Assembly (NCBI GenBank): GCA_030737835.1
Contig: JAUJYN010000013.1
Span: forward strand, 4,742,850-4,806,849
Length of the DNA: 64,000 nt
Direction of reading: 5' to 3'
Source: Acorus gramineus
Lineage: Eukaryota > Streptophyta > Magnoliopsida > Acorales > Acoraceae
The notes under the pieces were generated by a model. It was not told the origin of the DNA. It saw only the letters and a program-made list of their open reading frames with translations, and ran no database searches. Positions 1-11,175 of this stretch are shown in pieces. Numbering within the stretch: position 1 is the first letter of the stretch; the number at the start of each line of letters is the position of its first letter. The translations under genes were made by a program, and so were the position numbers.

Positions 1-1369
1 TTGCCCAATACTGCAGTTCTCCACACCACCAGGACAGGACGCATCTTCAACAATATGCTCTCTCAAGTTCTCCGACAGACCAATCCAGAAGCGGAAGTGG
101 GAGAAGGGAGAGCTGGTGATAAGGTGGACTTGCTTGAACAATTGCGCAAAATCCCAGCCAAGATCTCGATATTGGAGCTAATCGAGACTTCAGAACACCA
201 TCAGGAGGCGATAAGGGCTTTCCTGGAAAAGGTCAAGGTGGATTGCCACATTTCTGCCTTTAATGTGCCAGCTGCTCTAGTTTCTGAAGGATTGGGCCCT
301 GTGATCTCATTTTGGCCCAAGGAAGTCATTGATGATCCCCTCACCAACATTTCGGCACTTTGCGTCACCGCCTTGGTGGAGAAAACTTGGTTATCGAATC
401 CTTGTTGATACTGGTGCGGGTGTCAACCTCATGTCCCTCCAGACGTTCCAGCACGTCAATGGTGATATCACTTCACTTGCGGAGTCCGATACGCGAATTT
501 TTGCCTATGACAGGAGTGCTCGACAAGTGGTGGGCTTCCGTTCATTTAGCTTGGAGATCGGTCCCCTCAAGACCACGTTTGAAGCCTATGTTCTGGAGAT
601 GGATTCTGATTACAACATGATCTTGGAAAGAAAATGGTTGGCAACAATCCGAAGTGTTTCCTCCCCACTCCACCAATGCCTCAAATTTCCTGTTGGAGAA
701 CAGATCATCAAAATAGGTGGGGACACAGTCAGAGGCATCCGGTATGAAGCAGAAGAAGCAGAGGCTATCACAACAGTGAAAAGCCCTTCCAGGAGAGAAG
801 GCAAGCAGCCAGTCGTGCACATATCAGAGTTTCCACCCGATTGGGCGCGTGATGGGGCACTACAGGTAAGCACTTTGGGCAAAGGTAAAGCACGCGCATC
901 AACTGACAGTAATCCAGGATGGCGGCTCATGGAACAAATGGGTTATCATCGAGGCCAAGGTCTGGGACGGTACAATCAAGGCACCACAGACATCATTCAC
1001 AACTTCATATGGCCGGACCACATGGGCATCGGATCACTCACAGTTTATGATGTCTATGATTGGGGACCATTCTATGGCATTACGGATTGGAGCTTGGAAG
1101 AACATTTTATCCGTAGCACTGGATCAGAACAGCCCGCATCCAGTCAACTGACTCCCATTGAGAGCCAATCAGGATCCTCCTCTTCAGTTCCACCAGAGGA
1201 AGACATTGATTCTCTGATTGAGACTCTTGACCAGTTATTTTCTGAATCACATGAACAATTGCCCGGCGATTCTCATGAATTGCCAGAATACTATGTTGAA
1301 GACCCGGATTCTGCTGATGAGATGCCCCATTCATGCAGTTCAGGAGCATTAGGGAGCAAAACTCTCTAG
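1..1369 (+). CDS. Tat1 protease region with a G-patch domain
   Basis: The block starts in the spacer between gag and protease. A retropepsin-like domain follows at about 395-720, with the catalytic motif LVDTGAGVNLM. At about 910-1,010 comes a glycine-rich stretch, PGWRLMEQMGYHRGQGLG, that fits the G-patch consensus. The tail is acidic and Ser/Glu-rich. In betaretroviruses a G-patch also lies directly after the protease; here the same order is seen in a plant gypsy element. Fossil copy. Confidence 0.75.
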
Positions 1370-1517
1370 GGTGATTGGATTGAACTCAGCCCTCAACCTT
1401 GCGAAAGGATGATCCTATTTTCTCTATTCTTGAGGGCGCCATTCAGGTAAGTACTCTCTTCCCATATCTAAGGTTCATCTCTTTCCTGTCTTTCGATCCT
1501 GCGCACTGTAATCTTGC

Positions 1518-1518
<1 letters not shown>

Positions 1519-1548
<30 letters not shown>

Positions 1549-1747
1549 TCAATTTCTGCTTATACATAAAATCTCCTTGCTTTATTTCTTCCTTTGCTTT
1601 CTAAAAAAAAAAAAAAAAAAATCAATTTCTGCTTTTGCATAAAATTTCTTTGCTTTACTTCTTGCTTTGCCTGCTAAAAAAAAAAAAAAAAAAAATCAAT
1701 TTCTGCTTTTGCATAAAATTTCTTTGCTTTACTTCTTGCTTTGCCTG

Positions 1748-1782
<35 letters not shown>

Positions 1783-1785
1783 AAT
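1519..1785 (+). repeat. Poly(A)-punctuated tandem repeat between Tat1 protease and RT
   Basis: Four roughly 60-80-bp units share CAATTTCTGCTTTTGCATAA, and each is followed by 15-30 A. The array lies between the protease/G-patch block and the RT block, where Ogre-type Tat elements are known to carry a spliced intron. A donor-like CAG|GTAAGT lies at 1,444-1,452, just before the array. The intron role is inference. Confidence 0.7.
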
Positions 1786-1810
1786 TTTAAGGGAGGGGTG
1801 GGATCTAAAA

Positions 1811-2991
1811 ATGGACAATGTAGAACAACCTAAGACATTAGGTTCCCTGTTTGAGATAAAGGATGACGCTTTGGTGGTTTGGCACCCCTCGCTTTTTAAT
1901 TCTGATCTTCTGGACAAGCTGCGGAGTTTGGTCGACCCTCCTAAGGCGTCAATGCCCCATGTGTCTCAAGGACCTGGCAAGGCTTCACGATTTCAAATCC
2001 CTACTCGGATTATCGATGACATCGGGGAACGTATTCACGTAATCCATGGAATAGAACGATCCGAGTCAATAGCTGTCATCGAAGAACCTGATTTGGAGGA
2101 CCTTGGAGATTTCGATGACGGCTTGGGGGTATTTGAGATTTGTGACGATGATGAAGAAGCAGAGCAAGAAGAGGAGATGTCAAAGGGGTTCGCAGAAAGC
2201 CTTCACACTTTGATGAGCAGACGGCAAGTGAGGAGGAAAGGATGGAGGAGTTGAATCTCGGGACCGCCACTGATCCTAAGATCATCTTGATCAGTGCGGA
2301 ACTAAATCCGAGCGAGCGAGAAAGTTTGGAGAAGGTGTTGAGGAGCTATTCGGATGTGTTCGCCTGGTCTTACGAAGACATGCCTGGTCTTGACCCTTCA
2401 TTGGTTGAGCATAGGCTAGTTCTGGAACCAGACGCCAAACCAATAAAGCAGAAGCTAAGGCGGCTCCATCCGAAGTTGGCCATCAAGGTGAAGGAGGAAG
2501 TAGATAAGCTACACCAGGCAAAGTTTATCAGGGTGGTGCTGTACCCAAAGTGGATAGCCAACATTGTCCCGGTAAGCAAGAAAGATGGCAAAGTCCGTGT
2601 GTGTGTAGACTTCCGAGATCTCAATCGGGTTTGCCCGAAAGACGATTTCCCTCTTCCACACATTGACATTCTTGTTGACAATACTGCGGGACACGAGATG
2701 CTGTCCTTTATGGATGGTTTCTCGGGTTATAATCAGATCCGTCTAGCAGAAGAAGATCAGGAGAAGACATCATTCATCACTCCTTGGGGGACCTACTGCT
2801 ACGTTGTAATGCCCTTCGGCCTTAAAAATGCCGGGGCAACGTACCAGCGCGCCATGACCTCGATTTTCCACGACATGATGCACAAATTAATGGAAGTTTA
2901 CGTGGATGACATCTTGGTCAAATCTAAGACGCGGGAAGGTCATGCAGAGACACTTGAAAGGGTTCTACAGAGGTGTGAAAATTCAGTTTGA
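1811..2991 (+). CDS. Tat1 reverse transcriptase
   Basis: An acidic spacer occupies about 1,811-2,240. The RT domain follows with KKDGKVRVCVDFRDLNRVCP (palm and fingers), GFSGYNQI, TPWGTYCYVVMPFGLKNAGA and the catalytic motif YVDDILVKS at about 2,900-2,925. This is a typical Ty3/gypsy RT. Retroelement fossil. Confidence 0.9.
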
Positions 2992-4210
2992 AAATGAACC
3001 CTAAGAAGTGTAGGTTTGGAGTGTCATCTGGAAAGCTATTGGGATTCATGATAAGTAAGAGGGGGATTGAAGTCGATCCATCTAAAGCAAGAGCGATCGC
3101 TCAAATGCCCCCTCCGAAAAATTTGAAGGAGCTTAGGGGACTCATCGGTCGGCTGCAGTTTATTCGTCGATTCATTTCACAGCATGCCGAACGGTGTAAA
3201 CCCTTCTACAAGCTGTTAAAAGGAGGGACTGAATTCATTTGGGATGACAAGTGTCAACAAGCATTTGATGAACTTAAGAAATACTTACTCAGCCCCCCTG
3301 TTCTCTCAGCCCCTGTCCCTGGGCGTCCGCTACTTCTCTACCTGGCGGCCACTGAAGAAGCTGTTGGCGCGGTGCTCGCACAACACGATGAAGAAGGAAG
3401 GAAGGAAAAGGCTATCTATTATTTGAGCAAAACTCTGATTGAATATGAGCAGGCCTACCCACTCATGGAAAGGACATGTTTAGCGCTGGTATGGGCCTCT
3501 CAGAAATTACGCCACTATTTCCTTGCGCACCAAGTAAAGTATCTGGCAAAGATGGATCCGGTAAGGTATCTGTTTGAGAAAGCATCAGTGACTGGTCGGC
3601 TAGCTCGATGGCAGGTCCAACTAAATGAGTTTGACATCACGTATGTCACTCAAAAATCCATCAAGGGACAAGCCATCGCCGACCACCTTGCTCACCTCCC
3701 ACTGCCGGATTATGAGCCTGTCAGGACGGATTTCCCTGACGAAGAGTTGTTTGCATTAGTTGAGGAAGATGACCGCAAGACATGGACATTGTATTTTGAT
3801 GGAGCGGTCAATCAAAAGGAAGAGGAATTGGAATTGCCTTGCTCTCCCCTGAAGGTGTCATCATCCCGCGCGCTTTTCAACTTACTTTTAATGCTACTAA
3901 CAATATTGCGGAGTATGAAGCATTGATTGCAGGTTTAAAGTCAGCCCTAGCTCTTGGAGTCCGTCATCTAAAGATTGTTGGAGATTCACTCTTAGTGATT
4001 CGCCAAACTTTGAAGAAGTGCCAGACGAGGGACCCGAAACTCAAGCCCTACAGAGAACTGACTATTATCCTATTGCGCCAGTTTCAAGAAGTGATCCACA
4101 TTTTCACACCTCGAGCCGGCAACATCCTCGCCGATGCCTTGGCTCGTTGGCCTCCTCACTCACCCTCCCGATATCCAAAAAGGCGGAGACTGTCATCGTC
4201 CAAAGACTAG
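2988..4210 (+). CDS. Tat1 RNase H and second (archaeal-type) RNase H
   Basis: The RT thumb and connection come first, with LRGLIGRLQFIRRFI. The gypsy RNase H follows, with YLAATEEAVGAVLAQHD. A second RNase H of the plant/archaeal type begins at about 3,780, with LYFDGAVNQ and then NNIAEYEALIAGLKSALALG and GDSLLVI. The second RNase H is the hallmark that places the element in the Tat lineage. Fossil copy. Confidence 0.85.
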
Positions 4211-5604
4211 AAACTCCGGCCACTGACCTTCGAGACTGCAAGATTCAAGACCTAATGGAGCAGCAAGAGAAGAAAGATGAGATTCTTAAGTCTGTTGGGA
4301 TTTCCGCAATAGATTTGGAGGAACCTGATGATGGAAATCCTTGGTTCTTCGACATCAAGAACTACCTTGAAGATGGCTCCTTTCCGGAGTACGCCACCAG
4401 TGATGATCGAAAAGCTGTTAAAAGAATGGCGACCAAATATTGTCTTCGAGGAGGCATTCTCTTTCGCATGTCCTTCAATGGAGAGTTGTTGAGATGCTTG
4501 GAAGATGAAGAGGCATTCACTATTGTGAAAGAGGCACATTCCGGAGTTTGTGGAGGCCATGTGAATTCACAGATGCTCGCAAAGAAAGTTCTAAGGATGG
4601 GTTACTATTGGCCCACAATGGAGGGGGATTGCCACAAATTCGTCAAACGGTGCGTTCAGTGCCAGACCCATGCCAATAAGATCCATGCACCTGCCTCCGC
4701 ATTGCATTCCATGACCTCTCCTTGGCCTTTCTCCATGTGGGCTCTTGACATCATCGGCCCCTTTAGGGATACAGTTGAAAACACCAGTCAGAAAGCCTTC
4801 ATCCTCACTGCCACAGAATACTTCACCAAATGGGCCGAGGCTGAGTCGTACATAGTGATCAAGAGTTCTACTCTTGTTCGCTTCGTTCGTACTCATATCC
4901 TCGCACGATTTGGCGCTCCGAAGGTAATCATTACTGACAATGGTCCTCAGTTCATTTCTCAGGAATTTCAAGACCTCTGCAACAAGCACCACATTGAGCT
5001 GCATCACTCCACCCCATATTATCCCCAAGGGAATGGACAAGCGGAGGCTACGAACAAGACTCTCCTGAAGATCATCAAAAAGACCGTGGAGACGCATAAG
5101 GCTACCGATTGGCCGGACAAGCTAGTTGATGCACTTTGGGCTTATCGCACCTCCATCAGGACCCCCACAGGTCAGACTCCTTACTCCCTTACTTTTGGGA
5201 TGGAGGCGGTGGTTCCCTATGAAGTGCTTATCCCATCTTTGAGAGTGGAGTTGGACAAGGATTTACAACCCGAGGATAGGAGGGAAGCGCTCCTTCTACA
5301 ACTTGAACTATTAGATGAGAAAAGGTTGCGAGCAGCCGAACATGCCCAAATTTACCAAAGGAGAATGTCCAGAGCCTTCCAGAAAAAGGTAATTGAAAGA
5401 AAGTTCCAAGTTGGGGAAATGGTGCTCAAGCAGCTCATGCCTTCTCGACAACCACACCCGAGAGGAAAACTGCAACCAATTTGGGAAGGACCTTATGTAA
5501 TCACCCATGCCTATTCCGGGAATGCTTATCGCTTGGTGAACGCCGAAGGGGACGAGGTCTCAGGTACATGGAATGCACTGTATTTGAAAAAATTCTATGC
5601 TTAA
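4210..5604 (+). CDS. Tat1 integrase
   Basis: The zinc-binding HHCC region comes first, with AHSGVCGGH and CVQCQTHAN. The DDE core follows, with WALDIIGPF, ITDNGPQFIS and YYPQGNGQAEATNK. The C-terminal region has the gypsy-type GKLQPIWEGPYVI motif and ends at a stop at 5,602-5,604. The domain order is complete and reads well. Fossil copy. Confidence 0.9.
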   Translation, partial: ETPATDLRDCKIQDLMEQQEKKDEILKSVGISAIDLEEPDDGNPWFFDIKNYLEDGSFPEYATSDDRKAVKRMATKYCLRGGILFRMSFNGELLRCLEDEEAFTIVKEAHSGVCGGHVNSQMLAKKVLRMGYYWPTMEGDCHKFVKRCVQCQTHANKIHAPASALHSMTSPWPFSMWALDIIGPFRDTVENTSQKAFILTATEYFTKWAEAESYIVIKSSTLVRFVRTHILARFGAPKVIITDNGPQFISQEFQDLCNKHHIELHHSTPYYPQGNGQAEATNKTLLKIIKKTVETHKATDWPDKLVDALWAYRTSIRTPTGQTPYSLTFGMEAVVPYEVLIPSLRVELDKDLQPEDRREALLLQLELLDEKRLRAAEHAQIYQRRMSRAFQKKVIERKFQVGEMVLKQLMPSRQPHPRGKLQPIWEGPYVITHAYSGNAYRLVNAEGDEVSGTWNALYLKKFYA

Positions 5605-7050
5605 TACTTGATGTTTGAGAAATTTTACCATTACTTACTGTGAATCCTAGTATCTATGCCTGATGATATGATTTGATAGCCTTAAGGATAGCATGTGTTT
5701 TATATAGACTCATACTCACCGCTCTTACCACTATCATCACACTTATACAGTTTAAGACCTGGTTCACTGATAGATAAAAAGATCGCCCACAACATTAGAC
5801 TGGGGCAATTTGTAATTGTCATTCTTTTGTTTGTATTTTAACTCGTGTTGCCTATGATCCATGAAAATACCTTAGTCTTGGCGCATGTCCCAAAAGAGCT
5901 GGCTCTGGCACTGTCGATGCTTCCAAGGAGAAGGTAAAAACAGAAATACCCTCCAAAATAAGGCAAGTTGGCCATTATAAAAATAATAGTAAAAAAAAAA
6001 AAAAAAAAAAAAAAAGAGGATAAAGTGGGTATCCAATGCGGGCCTGCGTCCTCCACCCTTTAATATATATATATATATATATAAAAAAAAAAAAAAAAAG
6101 AAGAAGAAGAAAAGCAGTAAAGAAGAAAGCTGGGGGGACCGAGTGACTTAGGACATGTGCTAGGACTGGGGCAATTTTTAGTTGGTTCAAGGAGGACACT
6201 ACTCTCACCCACATTCATTCACTTCTCCCCTTTTTGTGACAAGATATGAATTAAACCAGTTCTTTTGGGTCAAGTGAAATTTTCGGTCTAGAGGTGAGCC
6301 ACTTCTTAAACTGCTACCACACACTGCACATGAGTCTACTTAAAACCTTGTTCATCTAAAAGTCGGTCTTTGAATGTTATCCTGGCACATTTATGGAGTT
6401 CTCAGTACATTTTGGTAACATGATCAAGCATACAAGAACTTCCAGACTTGGGAACTATCCCCATCGACAAAACCACGCAAGGTATCCTTGATATGGCAAG
6501 CAGTTGATCACCATGAGTCCTTTTAATAACTGGTAAGCATGTGAATAAACTCTCATTGTTGGCATCAAAGTCAAGATAGCACCATGCATCATCAGGTTTG
6601 TTTCTCCATAACCCATTACCCCCAATTTTATCATTATTTGGGCCCTTGACAAATTAACAAAGAGAAATAAAAAAAATGAGCAGGGGCCCAAACGGAACAG
6701 ATATGATCATTTGGTCTAGTCTCTTAAGTTGTTTTGTAGGGCCTAGGAGAAGCAAGAAGGGAACGGACGAATGAACGATCATTAAACAAGCAGACAGAAC
6801 TTGCGTGGTCCCCCTAGATGGATATCAATTCAAACAGTTTCCGTATGGATTGTCGATAATCTAAACAAAGGCCATCTTGTAATTTTAAAAAGGGGAGTAT
6901 TGAAGTGTGAACATATGCTTAATTGAGTGGGTATATCTACTTAGCTCTGTGTTTAATGTTGTTGTACAGGGTCCAGAGGAAAGGAGAACAGAGCAAGAAT
7001 ACAAGAGAACAAAAAACCAAACAAGACTGGACACATACTTCTGGACGAAT
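5605..7050 (+). other. Non-coding 3' region of Tat1 after integrase
   Basis: No coding signal is convincing here. The stretch holds poly(A) near 5,990-6,015, a (TA)n run near 6,061-6,082 and a GAA-rich run near 6,100. It links the end of pol to the minisatellite and antisense genes of the 3' region. Confidence 0.6.
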
Positions 7051-7054
7051 CTTG

Positions 7055-7345
7055 GTGTGAACGGCGACTTAGACAATCCAGATGGCGAACGTCGATGGGG
7101 ACGAACCTGGTGGTGAACGTCGACTAAGACGATTCCTCATGGAACGTCGACGGGGACGAGCCTGGCGGTGAACGTCGACTGAGACAATTCTGCGTGGAAC
7201 GTCAACAAAGACAACTCTGTGTGGAACGTCGACAAAGACAATCCTGGTGTGAACGCCGACTTGGACAACCTTGCTTCTAAACGTCAATAGGGACGATCCT
7301 GTTGATATACGTCGACAAAGACAACCCCATTGGAGGATCGTCGAG
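7055..7345 (+). repeat. GTCGAC-core minisatellite in Tat1 3' region
   Basis: About nine imperfect units of roughly 28-32 bp share GAACGTCGACNNNGACNA. The spacing is regular and the core is palindromic. Related GTCGA-core arrays recur twice in the 3' LTR. Confidence 0.8.
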
Positions 7346-7575
7346 CCATCTTTCAGCAACAACTTTACCTATCAAAATGTTCCCTGGTCACCCTGCAAAT
7401 TCAAATCACCTGTCTATCCACATTCCATACACACATTCACAAAGCCAAAAAAAAAAAAAGAGAAAAAGAGAGAGAGCATATGGCCCCTGCTATTCATCAT
7501 TCACCCACTATGGAAGAGTAAGTTTGGGATGGGGTATGAGTTATAGCCCAAAGGAATCCAAAGGAGGAAGGAGAA

Positions 7576-8529
7576 TCAAACCTGTTGTTGGAAGTCACCA
7601 CCCTGAACCGAAGGAGGATGAGGAGGTTGTCCTGGGGCGGTCTCGCCCCCTTGAAAATCCTGTCTCGCTGGAGAAGGTCTCGAAGTGGCGGATCCTTCAA
7701 CCATCGAGGGAAGACGAGGGGGGGCCATTGAGTAGGAACGTGATGCACCGCTTCGAAAGGACACCGAGCCTGACAGCCCCGACATCTCGAGAAATTTAAG
7801 GTCATCCTCTGTAAATACCCCTGCGGAGTTTATCTTCATCCTCACAGTAGCCACAATAGACCGATACAAGCTCAACTCTTTGTTCCTCCTCTCGACCCGC
7901 TGCTGGGAAAGCCGGAGATCGTCTTCCATCTTGTGCTTATTTTCTTCTGCTCTCTGCCTATCCTCCTCCGCCCTCTGTTGGAAGCGTCTGAGATCCTCCT
8001 CCGACCTCCGCCGGTCCTCCTCCGCTCTCTGTCTACCATTTCTCTCACTCTCCAAAGAAGACTGAAGGGTATGGATGAACTCTCGCTGCAAACCTGGGTC
8101 GGATGCACCTGAGGATGCCTCGAAGTCTGCTACTCTGGATTGCAAGTTGTCCCTCTCACGGGTCAAAGCAAGGACGTCATTCCTTGTCCTAAGAATCTCC
8201 CTCTGAAACTGCGCTGCCTCATTCTCTTGTCGGTCCCTAGCCTCTACAAGCTGCATCCTAACATCCATCAACTCGTTTTGAGCCTCTTGCAGTTGACCCA
8301 ACAGTACAAGTTCTTGACCCGAAGATGATGGTAACGATCCGGCAACTCGAGCTTGCTCTACTCCCTCAAGATGTGCCTCAAGATCTCCTATTCTCTGCAA
8401 GAGTCGCTGTTTCTCCACCTGGAGTTCACTCACCAATGAAGTTTGAACTGCAAGCTCCTCGCTCACAGTCTTAAGTCTCCGAGCAACGGCAGATCGCCCG
8501 CCCTGATTAAAGAGAATTTGAATAATCAT
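7576..8529 (-). CDS. Antisense coiled-coil tail of the Tat1 plant-mobile-domain gene
   Basis: An open block of 317 codons is rich in Glu, Arg, Gln and Leu, with long heptad-like stretches such as EEDRQRAEENKHKMEDDLR. It ends in a Ser/Pro-rich tail. It lies downstream (on the minus strand) of the plant-mobile-domain block and probably forms that gene's C-terminal coiled coil through a short intron near 8,530-8,580. The splicing is inference. Carried by a retroelement fossil. Confidence 0.6.
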   Translation of the reverse strand: MIIQILFNQGGRSAVARRLKTVSEELAVQTSLVSELQVEKQRLLQRIGDLEAHLEGVEQARVAGSLPSSSGQELVLLGQLQEAQNELMDVRMQLVEARDRQENEAAQFQREILRTRNDVLALTRERDNLQSRVADFEASSGASDPGLQREFIHTLQSSLESERNGRQRAEEDRRRSEEDLRRFQQRAEEDRQRAEENKHKMEDDLRLSQQRVERRNKELSLYRSIVATVRMKINSAGVFTEDDLKFLEMSGLSGSVSFRSGASRSYSMAPPRLPSMVEGSATSRPSPARQDFQGGETAPGQPPHPPSVQGGDFQQQV

Positions 8530-8579
8530 TCTTTATGAGAAGCATTATGAAAAAAAAAGCAAGTTTTGAAGGAAACAAA

Positions 8580-9949
8580 CATGCCTACCTCTATGTCAGG
8601 CATCAGTTCTTCGAATATCCCAAGATCCTTTGCATACTCCTTGCGATACCATTCCATGTAGTCATCACTACTGTCAAGATCCGCCGGTGGTCTAACTGGG
8701 TGGCCTTTCTCTTCCCATAACTTCAAGTGTTCAGAAAAGTCATCCTCTGGAAAAAAGGCTCTTGGAATCCCTCGTAGAGTCAGACGAGGAGAAGTCGGAA
8801 GAGGACCAGGGATCCATTGGTGAAAGCCTAGCTGGCGTGCTACGCGACTAGCGCAGTGGTAGAGAACCTCATTAAAGAAAACAAGCCATGTATCGCAGAC
8901 TAGTTCATCAGGAATCTCCTCCACGTATGGCCTCCATGTCATCTGAAATAGTAACAAGCGCATGGGACACTAAGCTGAAAGAATGCACCCCTCAAGGAAA
9001 GTTTGATGAAGCAAGAGAACGTACCTTCTCCTCAGTCAGCAAGAGAAAATCCTCGCGGAGAAGAGCTAGAGTCCTACCATAGTTTGCTTCTGGCGCAACC
9101 CACCGCATGGCACGAGGGAAAGATGGGTCACAAAGATCCATTGATTGTGGACGAGCAATAGCAATATGCTCGTACCCAAAGAGCTGTTCACCAAAAGGGG
9201 ACGATGAGAAAAATCAATTACAAGTCCAAAGGTAAGCAAATGCAAGCATCGAGCAAGTTATACCTGAAGAAATGCAATGAACCCACCAAGACTCTTGTCC
9301 TTTGCCCGTTGCTTCTTTCTTGATAACTCAGCAAATAGATGAGCCAACATCGCTGCTCCCCAAGCATAGTCTCCCATTTGCACCAGATCCTCCATAAGGG
9401 TCAAAAGTGTAAAGAAACTCGGTCCGAGGAATTACAGAAGAGCACGCGCCCAAAGAAAAATAAATAAAAGGCCCTCAGTTCTCTTTGGGCTCGCACAGGA
9501 TCGGCTACTGTCTTCCTTTGTTTCGTCATGAGGTCTCGGGCCACAAATTGCGCCTCCGTCTCTTTTGGCCGACGCAAGAGGAACCTCCCCAAGCCATATT
9601 GAGCAGCGAGACGCCCTAAAGGAATGCGGGTGAGAGTTTTCCCTCCATCAATGAAATCCCAAGCACCGACTAACTCCCGAAATTTTCGACGGTAATTTCC
9701 AAGTGTCTTCCCTGTCACCGGGCGACCCGTGACTGGAAGACCAGTGATCCGGAGGACATCTTCTAAAGTAGGCATCACTGCGCCAGTCGGAAGGATGAAG
9801 GTGCAGCTCCTTGGATCCCACCTCTCGCCTAAAGCCTCTATATATCCTCGGTCCACACTAAAAGGCTCAATCTGGAAGAAGGCCCGAAACCTGGCCCCGT
9901 CTACAAGCCCTTGCTCAACAGGCGCTAGGTCCTTATACCAGTTTCGCAC
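8580..9949 (-). CDS. Antisense plant mobile domain (PMD, MAIN-like) gene in Tat1
   Basis: The first block (9,401-9,949) has FRAFFQIEPFSVDRGYIEAL, ERWDPRSCTFILPTGAVMPT and LEDVLRITGLPVTGRPV, which are the N-terminal PMD motifs. Minus-strand blocks further down carry the later PMD motifs: WGAAMLAHLFAELSRKK with KSLGGFIAFLQ near 9,265-9,360, FGYEHIAIARPQ near 9,150-9,190, and RVARQLGFHQWIP near 8,820-8,860. The breaks between blocks look like ordinary introns. PMD proteins are plant nuclear proteins of the MAIN/MAIL group whose domain is shared with transposable elements. Here it lies antisense in the 3' region, a position known for Tat elements. Confidence 0.7.
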
Positions 9950-10048
9950 GCCATGCCAAAAAGAACATGATCTCAGCGGCCGCTACAAGACAAAGGTAAG
10001 TAAAAAAATTAAAAATGATAATTCCCTACTAATATTTAATTTCTCCTT

Positions 10049-11175
10049 TCAGGAGTAATAAAAAAAATGGGGAGGGAGAATCATGTTTACCAAGGCACGA
10101 CGATAGGCACCCGCCACTTCCTCCTCATCGTCGCCCTCGCCGTCACCCCCCGCCTCCAAATCAAGCATGGCAACCCGTTCATCAGCCCCTCCAGCTTCAT
10201 TAGGCTCATCAACCCCTGTGTTCGCACCCTCAGACTCGTCCGAGTCCGAACCACCCTCCGCAGCGTCTTGCCCAAAGCCACCCACACCCGCGACAACGCC
10301 CGCAAACACATCAATGCTTACGTTGCCCCCCTCGACCTCATCTATCTTTGTGCTTTCGTCTGTGGATCTGTTAGTACCTATATTATCACCAGATTCTGCT
10401 GCAGTCGACTCATCCCATGATATCTCCTCCGACCCATTAGTCTCCATATTCACCCTCGCCGCGACAATCCCCGCACTCACCGCTCCCGCCTCCACCCCTG
10501 ACACTCCTCTCGTTGCCACATCATCGACAACCCCCGAGACTCCCACTAGGTGCACGCCCGCATTACTCTCAGCCTCCATGCCCGCCCCCGCTTCGGGTAT
10601 AACCGCTGCCCTCATCTCCCTTTTCCCGCGTCCGCACCCGTCACCCCCATGCGTGCGCCGGCTGCCCCCGACGTTTCGCCGCCCTCCGCAACCGCTGTGT
10701 CGCCTCCTACTGCCTCCCCCATCACCGTCATCAGCCTTGTTTCCACCATCGCCGTCATAATGGTCTCACGGTCCCTCTCGAGCATTTCACCAAACACCTC
10801 TCGTGCACCCTCCGTTCCTTCTTCTCCAACACCACCCCGGCCCCCACCGCTGCTGCCCATGGCCTCCGGCGTGGCTGAACTTGCTTCCATGATCCCTGCC
10901 ACCACACCCCTCACCTTCGGAACATCAAGGGTCGCCTTCGGATCATCATTGCTTTTCCCATGTTGCCCCACCGAACCACCCGCGGAAGTCTTCCGCCGCT
11001 TTCGCTCCAAGCGCTCGGTCCTCAGCGGCATCTCAATTGCGTTTTGAATAGGTGAGGAAGATGAAGGGAGGTCTGTCCAAAAAAAAAAAAAAAAGAAGGA
11101 TTCGGGGAGGATGAATTTCCTAGAGTTGATGACACCCCGACGACGGGTTGGATGAGCGGGTAAGTATTCTTTCAC
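10049..11175 (-). CDS. Antisense low-complexity N-terminal region in Tat1
   Basis: Two adjoining open blocks on the minus strand are rich in Gly, Ala, Val, Glu and Asp, with a basic patch RTERLERKRRKTS near 11,000. They lie upstream (minus strand) of the plant mobile domain and may be its N-terminal extension. The function is not recognisable, and the GC-rich composition could also keep frames open by chance. Confidence 0.35.

Noticed and set aside
10167-10760. Plus-strand Ser/Pro/Thr-rich open frame
   Set aside because: Mirror of the GC-rich antisense block of Tat1; low complexity and no domain.
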